A DNA stretch of 34,498 nt from assembly GCA_947472655.1 (NCBI GenBank), contig CANJCG010000004.1, positions 1 to 34,498 on the forward strand, in the 5' to 3' direction. Positions 8,479-16,639 of this stretch are shown here, in pieces. The translations under genes and the position numbers were made by a program. How positions within the stretch are numbered: position 1 is the stretch's first letter; every line of letters begins with the position of its first letter. Below the pieces are notes generated by a model that saw only the letters and a list, made by a program, of their open reading frames with translations, did not search any database and was not told the origin of the DNA. The DNA is from Actinomycetota bacterium. GTDB taxonomy: Bacteria > Actinomycetota > Actinomycetes > S36-B12.

Positions 8479-8496
8479 TTCGACCCTAGGAGAAGT

Positions 8497-11355
8497 ATGT
8501 CCGCGCAAGAGTTCACTTTCGTTGATCGTCATATTGGCCCCGACGAAACTGCCATCAATTACATGTTGCGTGCTGTCGGATACGAGAGCCTCGATGCCCT
8601 CACTTCTACGGTGGTACCTGAGGTAATCGCGTGGACACAATCTTTGAATCTGCCAGAGGCACTCGACGAAGCTGCAGTCCTTGAAGAGTTACGGGTTCTA
8701 GCTTCTAAAAATATTATGCAAACGAGCATGATCGGTTTGGGTTATTACGACACATATACGCCAGCGGTCATTCGACGTAATGTTTTGGAAAACCCTTCTT
8801 GGTACACGGCGTACACGCCCTACCAACCAGAAATCAGTCAGGGCCGACTAGAAGCCCTGCTGAATTTCCAAACAATGATCGAAGATCTCACGGCGCTCCC
8901 TGTAGCGGGCTCATCGTTGCTGGATGAGCCGACAGCTGTAGCCGAGGCAATGACTCTGGCTGTGCGCCAGGGGCCTAAGAACGTCGCGAGATTCCTCGTG
9001 GACTCGGACACCCACCCTCAAACTCTTGCGGTCTTACATACCCGCGCAGAACCAATCGGGGTTGAACTTGTTCTCGCAGATCTTGAACGAGAATTTCCGG
9101 CAGGCCCCTGGTCGGGTGTGCTCGTGAGTTACCCGAGCTCCTCAGGAGTCGTTAAAAATATCAAAAAAACCATCGATGAAGCTCATACTCATGGCGCGAT
9201 CGCAGTGGTGGCCGCTGATTTGTTAGCACTGACCTTGTTGGCGCCACCAGGAGAGTTGGGTGCTGATGTGGTTGTTGGAAGTGCCCAACGCTTTGGTGTT
9301 CCGATGGGCTTTGGTGGCCCGCATGCGGGATATATGTCTGTACGTGCAGGGCTGGAACGCTCTCTACCTGGTCGCCTCGTAGGTGTCAGTATTGATGCCG
9401 ATGGCAATTCCGCGTATCGCTTGGCTTTACAGACTCGAGAACAACATATCCGCCGAGACAAGGCAACAAGCAATATCTGCACCGCGCAGGTATTACTCGC
9501 GATTATTTCGGCGATGTATGCAAGCTATCACGGGCCAAGCGGACTCACCGCGATCGCGCAAAGGGTCAATCGGGCCGCACTGACCTTGCGCGCGGGTCTG
9601 AAACAGCTTGGCGCGAAAACGGGGGATTCACCGATCTTCGACACGGTGCAATGGTCAGTGGTCGGGCAAGCACAAAATATTGCAGACGCTGCTGCCAAAG
9701 CTGGGATCGCAATTCGCGTCGTCGACCAAGACACAGTCTCAGCGTCCACCGATGAGGTAACCAAGAATGAACATATCGAAGCGCTTTGGCGCGCGACTGA
9801 TGAGAAGTCAACGCTCGCATTCGTAGATGTATCTACGTCTATCGATGCATTTTCAACACGCACATCGCCATTCCTATCCCACCCTGTCTTTACAACTCAT
9901 CACAACGAAACTTCAATGATGCGTTATCTGCGAAAACTAGCTGATCTAGATATAGCTCTTGATCGCGCGATGATTCCGCTCGGTTCATGCACCATGAAAC
10001 TCAATGCCGCAACGGAGATGGAAAGCATTACTTGGCCCGAATTTGCAGGAATGCATCCGTTCGCTGAAATCCATAACGCTCGAGGTTCAATTGAACTCAT
10101 ACAAAACTTAGAAGGGTTCCTCGCAGAGGTGACTGGCTACGACGCCGTCAGCGTGCAGCCCAATGCTGGGTCCCAAGGTGAATTCGCAGGACTTCTAGCG
10201 ATTCGCGGTTATCACCTCGCTCGGGGTGATGCGCATCGCGATGTCTGCTTAATACCTAGCAGCGCCCACGGCACAAACGCAGCTAGTGCGGTGATGGCTG
10301 GGATGAAAGTCGTCGTGGTCAAATGTGACGAGCAAGGCAATGTCGATGTTATTGATCTTCAGGAGAACATCGCAAAGCACGCAACTCACCTGTCGGCGTT
10401 GATGATCACCTATCCGTCGACTCACGGAGTCTTCGAGACGGCGGTCACTGACATCTGCGCGATGGTTCACGATGCCGGAGGGCAGGTATATGTAGACGGG
10501 GCCAACTTGAACGCTCTTGTTGGCCTAGCAAAACCAGGCAAATTCGGCGCCGACGTTTCTCACTTGAATCTACATAAAACTTTTTGTATCCCGCATGGTG
10601 GTGGAGGCCCAGGGGTTGGGCCGGTGGCCGTACGCGGGCATCTTGCACCGTATTTGCCATCGCACCCTTTGCGCCCTGAAGCTGGTCCGCTGGGGCGCGG
10701 CCACGACGATGGGGGAGTAGGTCCTGTAAGTGGAGCACCTTGGGGCAGTGCCGGGATTCTGCCTATCCCTTATGCCTACATCAGACTCATGGGAGCCGAT
10801 GGGCTCAAGCGCGCAACGCAGGTTGCGATTTTGTCGGCAAATTACATTGCTGCGCGACTCAATGCTCATTTTCCCGTTCTCTACACAGGTAGCGGTGGCT
10901 TAGTTGCCCACGAGTGCATCTTGGATGTGCGTCCCATCACTGCTGCCTCGGGAGTCAGCGTTGATGACATAGCCAAGCGTTTAATGGATTACGGCTTTCA
11001 TGCTCCAACGATGTCATTCCCGGTTGCGGGGACTTTGATGATTGAACCAACCGAGTCAGAGGACCTAGCTGAAATCGACCGGTTCATTGACGCAATGATT
11101 GCGATCAAAGGCGAAATCGATCAAGTGATGGCAGGGGAGTGGCCAATAGACGAAAGCCCGCTACGCAACGCACCTCACACCGCAGACTGCGTTATCGGTG
11201 ACTGGGACAAACCGTACCCAGCGCGATTGGGCGCATACCCCACGGGCAAGGTAACGCCTTCAAAGTATTGGCCTCCGGTCAGACGTATTGACGGTGCTTT
11301 TGGTGATCGTAATCTTGTGTGTAGCTGCCCAACACCGGAAGAGATGGCTGTTTAG
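8497..11355 (+). CDS. gcvP: Glycine dehydrogenase (decarboxylating), P protein
   Basis: 952 aa, [11 protein letters not shown]-terminus, PLP-lysine region [29 protein letters not shown]. Confidence 0.97.
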   Translation: MSAQEFTFVDRHIGPDETAINYMLRAVGYESLDALTSTVVPEVIAWTQSLNLPEALDEAAVLEELRVLASKNIMQTSMIGLGYYDTYTPAVIRRNVLENPSWYTAYTPYQPEISQGRLEALLNFQTMIEDLTALPVAGSSLLDEPTAVAEAMTLAVRQGPKNVARFLVDSDTHPQTLAVLHTRAEPIGVELVLADLEREFPAGPWSGVLVSYPSSSGVVKNIKKTIDEAHTHGAIAVVAADLLALTLLAPPGELGADVVVGSAQRFGVPMGFGGPHAGYMSVRAGLERSLPGRLVGVSIDADGNSAYRLALQTREQHIRRDKATSNICTAQVLLAIISAMYASYHGPSGLTAIAQRVNRAALTLRAGLKQLGAKTGDSPIFDTVQWSVVGQAQNIADAAAKAGIAIRVVDQDTVSASTDEVTKNEHIEALWRATDEKSTLAFVDVSTSIDAFSTRTSPFLSHPVFTTHHNETSMMRYLRKLADLDIALDRAMIPLGSCTMKLNAATEMESITWPEFAGMHPFAEIHNARGSIELIQNLEGFLAEVTGYDAVSVQPNAGSQGEFAGLLAIRGYHLARGDAHRDVCLIPSSAHGTNAASAVMAGMKVVVVKCDEQGNVDVIDLQENIAKHATHLSALMITYPSTHGVFETAVTDICAMVHDAGGQVYVDGANLNALVGLAKPGKFGADVSHLNLHKTFCIPHGGGGPGVGPVAVRGHLAPYLPSHPLRPEAGPLGRGHDDGGVGPVSGAPWGSAGILPIPYAYIRLMGADGLKRATQVAILSANYIAARLNAHFPVLYTGSGGLVAHECILDVRPITAASGVSVDDIAKRLMDYGFHAPTMSFPVAGTLMIEPTESEDLAEIDRFIDAMIAIKGEIDQVMAGEWPIDESPLRNAPHTADCVIGDWDKPYPARLGAYPTGKVTPSKYWPPVRRIDGAFGDRNLVCSCPTPEEMAV

Positions 11356-12131
11356 CGGGGGTAACGCAAGACCCCGGTGGTTGAATACGTCGCCAACAGT
11401 TGGCCGCTAACATCAACGATATTCCCGTCGCCATGAATGCGACCTTGCCCGGCGTACTTGGTGGTGGAACGCAGGACGATCCCAGATACGAGGTCTGCAG
11501 GTTCCAATAAAGTGATGGTTTGCACTAAAACGTTTCCAGCCATTCTTCCGGCCGAAGCTTCAGGCATCACGTTGAACTCTCGCATGGAAGACATCACAGC
11601 AGGTTCAGTTATCAAGGCTAGTAATGCGCGGGTCATCGTTGGAGTGGGTTGTTCATCAAGCCAGTAGTGCAGCCCTGCAACTTCGGCTCCAGATCCTTGC
11701 CAATGTCGAGCCTGCCCTGGCCACATACCCGCACTCGTGGGCTCCCATGAAGGCAGATCAATCGGGGGAGCACCGGCATTGCGATGGTGCAGGAAGTCTT
11801 CCTCGTCGACCGTCAGCATAATTTCACTACGGGAAACAACAATGTCGCCTTGAAAATACGTCAATGTAAGGAAAGCGAATGAACGACCGTTTTGTAAGGT
11901 GTCGATTTTGATTTGAGCCGGTTGACCACTAGCACCGCCATTGGCAAAAACAGTTTGTACCGAGATAACCCTCTTTCCGGGCACAGCTAATTCCGCAACA
12001 AGAACTAGCTGGAAGAGTTGATACGCGCCAAAAATCCCGCCGTGTGGGGTGCTCGTAGTTGCAACTTCATAAACGCCACTGATTTCGCGGATATCCGCTA
12101 AAACGGCAAGGTTGTCTGATCCAATATCCAT
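11352..12131 (-). CDS. Acyl-CoA thioesterase, TesB-like double hotdog
   Basis: [39 protein letters not shown]...; repeated hotdog-like architecture; SD AAGGGA. Confidence 0.75.
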   Translation of the reverse strand: MDIGSDNLAVLADIREISGVYEVATTSTPHGGIFGAYQLFQLVLVAELAVPGKRVISVQTVFANGGASGQPAQIKIDTLQNGRSFAFLTLTYFQGDIVVSRSEIMLTVDEEDFLHHRNAGAPPIDLPSWEPTSAGMWPGQARHWQGSGAEVAGLHYWLDEQPTPTMTRALLALITEPAVMSSMREFNVMPEASAGRMAGNVLVQTITLLEPADLVSGIVLRSTTKYAGQGRIHGDGNIVDVSGQLLATYSTTGVLRYPR

Positions 12132-12175
12132 GTTTGTTTCTTTCCCTTAAACCAAATGCCTCGTGCGCGATCTTG

Positions 12176-13075
12176 CTATTTACCTCGAGGATCACCCGGG
12201 ATTTGAATGTCGGTAAAGCGCATTGGCGCACCGAAAGTCTGTGCAGGATCCGCGAGAAGGGTGTGCTCATCTCTGGCAATAATGTTGATGTTCTTGGAAG
12301 CGAGGAATTTTTCAGCGCGCTCAAGATCGAGAACTTGCCATGCCACGGCGTGACACATATCGCCATTGAGAGCCAAGTCTTGGCCAGCGATTGAATCGAC
12401 TTCAAGTGGTTTTGCAATTTCCACGATCGTGTTTTCACCAACAAGAATATAAACGTTTCGCGTACCGGTGAGGTCAGATATGGACTCGTGCAATTTTTTA
12501 CCACGCAGGGTGTTCACGAAAAGATTGACGGCCTTATCAATGTCATCGACAACTACAGTCGCGTACGCAAGACGAACAAGTCCTAGTGGCTGCTTTTCCC
12601 AGGCTAATTCATCGAAGTCAGGGGAGTAGCGGGGATCAATTGGCATAACATGTGGATAGAACTCAAGTTGGGTATGGGTATCCCGGGGATGCGTAAACAA
12701 AGATCCTGATGTCGGACGTTCTGGTAATGCCACGCCGCCATCGGTGACCACGCGTACCCCGAGGTCGGTCATTTGCTGCCAGGCAGCGCCAACATCGTCG
12801 AGGTACCAAGCTAGCGAATGCCAATGGCGTCCAAAGCGCGCATAAAACCTGCCGACAGGCAACTCTTCAGCGCCATCCATCTTGCTGGCTGCCATCGGCT
12901 CAATGATCGCGTCGCCGATGACCACGAGGGAAGCATCGCGCTTCTCGATCTCGGAGAATCCGTTGTCCATGATTCCGCGAGTGGGTTGAAATATTTCGTC
13001 GTACCAAGCATCGAGTTCGGCTAAATCATCTGAAATGTGAATGATGTGGAAAAGTTTTCCGATAGTGAAGCTCAT
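12176..13075 (-). CDS. VOC (glyoxalase/bleomycin-resistance/dioxygenase fold) protein with four modules
   Basis: Repeated VOC modules (LFHIIHISDDLAELDAWYDEIF; HWHSLAWYLDDVGAAWQQMTDLGVRV; LAYATVVVDDIDKAVNLFV; CHAVAWQVLDLERAEKFL). Start ATG at 13075 preceded by GGAG. Confidence 0.85.
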   Translation of the reverse strand: MSFTIGKLFHIIHISDDLAELDAWYDEIFQPTRGIMDNGFSEIEKRDASLVVIGDAIIEPMAASKMDGAEELPVGRFYARFGRHWHSLAWYLDDVGAAWQQMTDLGVRVVTDGGVALPERPTSGSLFTHPRDTHTQLEFYPHVMPIDPRYSPDFDELAWEKQPLGLVRLAYATVVVDDIDKAVNLFVNTLRGKKLHESISDLTGTRNVYILVGENTIVEIAKPLEVDSIAGQDLALNGDMCHAVAWQVLDLERAEKFLASKNINIIARDEHTLLADPAQTFGAPMRFTDIQIPGDPRGK

Positions 13076-13188
13076 GATGATTCTCCGATGCAAGCGATGG
13101 CGAGATAGTGGTAGAGACGATATCTCGTGTGCGATAGGCGCTGAGGGCGAATAGTTGAATTCATGCCCTGAAGCGATGTGGCTAGGGA

Positions 13189-13217
13189 TTGAGCACCAAT
13201 AAGAATAGTGTCATAAT
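13189..13217 (+). promoter_or_regulatory. Candidate promoter for the + strand VOC gene
   Basis: TTGAGC (13189-13194) - 17 bp - CATAAT (13212-13217). Confidence 0.55.
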
Positions 13218-13226
13218 GTACATTAT
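13213..13226. promoter_or_regulatory. Perfect 14-bp palindrome, candidate operator overlapping the -10 element
   Basis: ATAATGTACATTAT is identical to its reverse complement and overlaps the predicted -10 in the divergent VOC intergenic region. Confidence 0.6.
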
Positions 13227-13305
13227 CGGTTTTATTCAGAGCCCACGAATGTCCCCATGATCACATCAATAACTGCCAGACTGCTCACCTGCCTCTGGAG
13301 GAAAC

Positions 13306-14061
13306 ATGACAGTCCACACGATTTCACACATTGCGGTTAATGGTTCTGACGCTGACGCCTATGGAGCCCTCTACGTAGATTCTTTGGGGCTCAATCTGGT
13401 GCGCCGGGTGCAGTCTGAGATCACCCAAGACGATGAAATTGGTCAGGCGTATGCGAGCGAAACGATCATTTTTAACAATGGTGAACGAGGCGTTGCTATT
13501 GAAGCAATCTGCCGCTCCATAACCAATCCTGCGCAGATTCCATTCTCAATGGAGCCAATTCAACTAGGCGTCGATCGCATTTATATTCAGTCGGCAAAAC
13601 ATGAAGGAAACGACATCACTGTCGTGGATCCTGATGGCACGAATGTTCAGGTGTCAGCTGGCGAACGCAGCTACATCAAGGGCGTGCGGATGCTCGTTCC
13701 AAATTACAAGGAATCCCGTGAATTCTGGCCAGCCACTATTGGTCTTGAGGTCATGGATGCGCCGGCTGGCAACGATTTCCAGGGCTTCACCGAAGTGCGT
13801 AGCGGTGGCGATATTTTTCGTATTGAATTCGAAGAGTCGTCTGCGCCAGTGATGGAAACCAACGCGTATCAATTAGGCGCAGGTCGTTTGGCTTTTACGG
13901 TAGACGACGTCGAGGGCACCCTGAATAGGGCTTTGGCCGCGGGCGCCAAGGAGTACAGCAAGCTGGGACGCTACGAACTTGGCCCCGTAACCATGGTTGC
14001 TGGTTTTTGGTTAGAACCCAGTGGTGTGATCATGCAAGCACTGCAATTTATTAAGAAGTAG
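13306..14061 (+). CDS. VOC family protein
   Basis: ISHIAVNGSDADAYGALYVDSLGLNLVRR and VRMLVPNYKESREFWPATIGLEVMDAP VOC modules; SD GGAGG. Confidence 0.85.
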   Translation: MTVHTISHIAVNGSDADAYGALYVDSLGLNLVRRVQSEITQDDEIGQAYASETIIFNNGERGVAIEAICRSITNPAQIPFSMEPIQLGVDRIYIQSAKHEGNDITVVDPDGTNVQVSAGERSYIKGVRMLVPNYKESREFWPATIGLEVMDAPAGNDFQGFTEVRSGGDIFRIEFEESSAPVMETNAYQLGAGRLAFTVDDVEGTLNRALAAGAKEYSKLGRYELGPVTMVAGFWLEPSGVIMQALQFIKK

Positions 14062-14084
14062 TACGCCGCGACTGAGGGTTGGTC

Positions 14085-14633
14085 CTACTTCGTCCGTGTA
14101 TCGATGATTGCAAAGAGATGAACAAGTGCCTCGCTGAAAGCTTCGTATGTTTCTAATTCCAAGATTTCTTGGCGAGTGAACCATCCGGCAGCCTTATTTT
14201 CCCATTGCAAGTTCTCAGGAACGGCGAAGCGATCCCCTACTTGTACGACCACCGTGGTGTACGCCCAAGTCTCGTGAACATGCTCGGCATGATGACCCAA
14301 GACATCGACATCAATGTCTACCTCGATTTCTTCACGGAATTCCCTTAACGCACCTTGGACGGGTGTCTCCCCCGCTTCCAGAGCGCCACCAGGTAGAGCC
14401 CACTGATTACGGCCCCCTTCGACGTTGTCGCCACGCTGGGCCAGAAAAAAGGTCTCAAAACCTTCAGGATCCACATGTCGAATAAAGACACCTGAGGCGC
14501 CGTTTAGACCCCACCGGCGCTCCCCATTGGGGAAAAACACGAATCCATCGCCGCTAGCGCCCCAGGGCACCGGAACCAATACCGGCTCGCCTTTATTGAC
14601 CGCTTGTGCAGAAAATTCTTGATGCCACTCCAT
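14085..14633 (-). CDS. NUDIX hydrolase
   Basis: Nudix box [23 protein letters not shown] (one deviation, E for the late G); start ATG at 14633 preferred. Confidence 0.88.
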   Translation of the reverse strand: MEWHQEFSAQAVNKGEPVLVPVPWGASGDGFVFFPNGERRWGLNGASGVFIRHVDPEGFETFFLAQRGDNVEGGRNQWALPGGALEAGETPVQGALREFREEIEVDIDVDVLGHHAEHVHETWAYTTVVVQVGDRFAVPENLQWENKAAGWFTRQEILELETYEAFSEALVHLFAIIDTRTK

Positions 14634-14667
14634 GGCAGACACTTTACGACGGTCTGGGCCCACTCAG

Positions 14668-14689
14668 TGTCAGTTACGACCGATACGGT
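14668..14689 (+). promoter_or_regulatory. Candidate RecA-NDp / PafBC-dependent promoter
   Basis: TGTCAGTT-N8-TACGGT versus published consensus TGTCRGTG-N8-TANNNT; -10 ends 6 nt before the ATG of the small protein gene. Confidence 0.5.
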
Positions 14690-14695
14690 TAACCC

Positions 14696-14917
14696 ATGAA
14701 TCGCATCAGGGTCCTCAGCCTCGCGCTGGCCGGTCTCACCACTGGTGTGTTGCTGCTTTGGGCAAATGTGGAGCCCACAGGTCCCCTGATGAATGCAACG
14801 TGGCTAATTTTTGGGATTTCAGGAGCGTTCATAGCCATTTGGCTGGCCTGGCGCCCTCGTAGTCATTCATTTCATGAGGTCGACGGCGAAATGGAGCATA
14901 GTTACACCGAACGGTGA
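14696..14917 (+). CDS. Small predicted two-TM membrane protein, unknown function
   Basis: 73 aa: MNRIRVLSLALAGLTTGVLLLWANVEPTGPLMNATWLIFGISGAFIAIWLAWRPRSHSFHEVDGEMEHSYTER; two hydrophobic helices and a charged tail; promoter-like element abuts the start. Confidence 0.65.
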   Translation: MNRIRVLSLALAGLTTGVLLLWANVEPTGPLMNATWLIFGISGAFIAIWLAWRPRSHSFHEVDGEMEHSYTER

Positions 14918-14986
14918 CTCTGCCCGGCTCATCTTTTGCCAGAAGTTCGCTCCTCATGATTGGGCGGACCAAGTGCTCATCTGCTT

Positions 14987-15013
14987 GGAACCCAAGGCGC
15001 ATTTTCTTCGTCC
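14987..15013 (+). promoter_or_regulatory. Candidate ECF-type sigma promoter for rbpA
   Basis: GGAAC (14987-14991) - 17 bp - CGTCC (15009-15013), upstream of rbpA. Confidence 0.4.
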
Positions 15014-15054
15014 AACACCCAAGAAGGTTCATTTCTAGGTGAAGGAGTTGCCAG

Positions 15055-15420
15055 ATGAATGAGTTATCAATGCGGGGGTCACGGATCGGTGCTCTCAGCC
15101 TCGAGAACGATCTACATGTCGTCCCGGCCCAACGTCAAACACTCCAATACGTCTGTAGCGCAGGTCACTCGACAATTGTTCCGTTTTCGATCGAAGCGGA
15201 AGATATACCTCACACATGGGGTTGCCGCTGCGGTCGCGAAGGACAAGCAACAGGAACACTAGAAAAGATGGCGTCCACCGAGATCAAAGAAGAGCGGTAC
15301 GTTCGTTCGCATTGGGACATGCTCCTAGAAAGACGAACGATTGCTGATCTCGAGGTCCTGCTCAGTGAACGTCTTGCTCTGCTACGGGCACATGAAATTC
15401 CGGAGCTCAAGACGGCCTAG
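15055..15420 (+). CDS. rbpA: RNA polymerase-binding protein RbpA
   Basis: RGSRIGALSLEND...VPFSIEAEDIPHTWGCRCGREG...RSHWDMLLERRTIADLEVLLSERLALLR. Confidence 0.94.
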   Translation: MNELSMRGSRIGALSLENDLHVVPAQRQTLQYVCSAGHSTIVPFSIEAEDIPHTWGCRCGREGQATGTLEKMASTEIKEERYVRSHWDMLLERRTIADLEVLLSERLALLRAHEIPELKTA

Positions 15421-15437
15421 TCAATCGCTTATTGTAG

Positions 15438-15857
15438 TTACAGGGGGTCGTCGTTCTCATGAATGACGACCCCCTCAACTATTTGTGAATCCTGATTCCA
15501 ATTATTCAATCGGACGTTTATGTTTCCCGTGTGAGTATTCATCGCAGCGAACGGAGCTGCCAAAATCTTTTGAACGAACGGGATTAAACACAACACCGCC
15601 AAAATGTCCGTCCATACTCCGGGAATCATCAATAGGACTCCGGCCAGCATGTGAAACGTTGTTCTCGAGGCCGGCACTTGCTTTTGTTGCGCAGCATCAA
15701 GTGCGCTGCGCCCTGCTTTCTTGAACAATAACCAGCCTAGAGGCAGGCCTGCCACGTAGACGAAGACCGTCCATCCGAAACCAAGCCAAATAATGAGCAA
15801 CCAGGCGGTCGAGATTTCTAGAAGTGGGTAGCCAAAGATTAATAACCTTTTGCGCAC
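15438..15857 (-). CDS. FxsA family membrane protein
   Basis: Hydrophobic; LLMIPGVWTDILAVLCLIPFVQKIL motif typical of FxsA. Confidence 0.85.
   Translation of the reverse strand: MRKRLLIFGYPLLEISTAWLLIIWLGFGWTVFVYVAGLPLGWLLFKKAGRSALDAAQQKQVPASRTTFHMLAGVLLMIPGVWTDILAVLCLIPFVQKILAAPFAAMNTHTGNINVRLNNWNQDSQIVEGVVIHENDDPL
15443..15474. terminator. Stem-loop between convergent rbpA and fxsA, candidate bidirectional terminator inside the fxsA 3' end
   Basis: gggggtcgtcgttc-tcat-gaatgacgaccccc: 14-bp stem with one G.U pair and a tetraloop; no strong U tract on either strand. Confidence 0.55.
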
Positions 15858-15859
15858 GG

Positions 15860-16639
15860 CTATTGCCCCTCCCGTTGTGCTTGCGCCCGCCGACGTGAAG
15901 CTTTGCGACGCACACGCGTCACGCGGTCGTCTAGGCCCCAGACAGTTACTCGCCAGAGCGCCTCAACAACGATCTTCTGGCTCATCTTGCTAGATCCCGC
16001 AGTTCGCTCAACAAAGGTGATGGGAACTTCAACAACCTTGAGGTGACGTTGGGAGGCGCGCCAAGCTAGGTCTACCTGAAAGCAATAGCCCTGCGATGCA
16101 ACTTCGTGTAAATCCAATTTACGAAGTGCGTCCGCACGAAAGGCGCGATACCCACCAGTCACATCGCGAAGTGGGATGCCAAGCAGCACCCGTGTATAAA
16201 AACTTCCGCCTTTAGACAAGAACTGGCGACTCTTTGGCCAATTCTCGGTTCCGCCGCCTACAACCCAACGCGAGCCCAGCACTAGATCGGCCTCGCGCAA
16301 TGCATCGAGCAGGCGCGGTAGTTGCTCGGGTTGATGAGAACCATCCGCGTCCATCTCAACGACAACGTCGTATCCCTGCTGCAAGGCCCAGGCGAAACCC
16401 GCGAGATACGCTGCACCAAGACCCTCTTTGCCAAGACGATGCATCACATGAATATTCGCGTCGCGATCTGCAAACACATCGGCTAGACGCCCAGTGCCAT
16501 CAGGAGAGTTGTCATCCGCGACGAGGATGTGCACCTCTGGAACGCTGGATCGCACACGCTCTAAAATCATCGGTAATGATTCAAGTTCATTGAACGTTGG
16601 AATAATGACCAAGATCGGGCCCAAGTCTTCGAATGTCAC
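15860..16639 (-). CDS. Polyprenol monophosphomannose synthase (DPM1/Ppm1 D2-like)
   Basis: IIPTFNELESLPMILERV...ADDNSPDGTGRLAD...MDADGSHQPEQLP GT2 motifs. Confidence 0.92.
   Translation of the reverse strand: MTFEDLGPILVIIPTFNELESLPMILERVRSSVPEVHILVADDNSPDGTGRLADVFADRDANIHVMHRLGKEGLGAAYLAGFAWALQQGYDVVVEMDADGSHQPEQLPRLLDALREADLVLGSRWVVGGGTENWPKSRQFLSKGGSFYTRVLLGIPLRDVTGGYRAFRADALRKLDLHEVASQGYCFQVDLAWRASQRHLKVVEVPITFVERTAGSSKMSQKIVVEALWRVTVWGLDDRVTRVRRKASRRRAQAQREGQ

Noticed and set aside
8259-8489. 76-aa ORF and the opposing 8168-8392 ORF
   Set aside because: They read through the glycine riboswitch RNA; the RNA structure explains the sequence.
9826-9841. CGTAGAT-gt-ATCTACG inverted repeat in gcvP
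   Set aside because: Only 7-bp arms inside coding sequence; expected by chance in a window this size.
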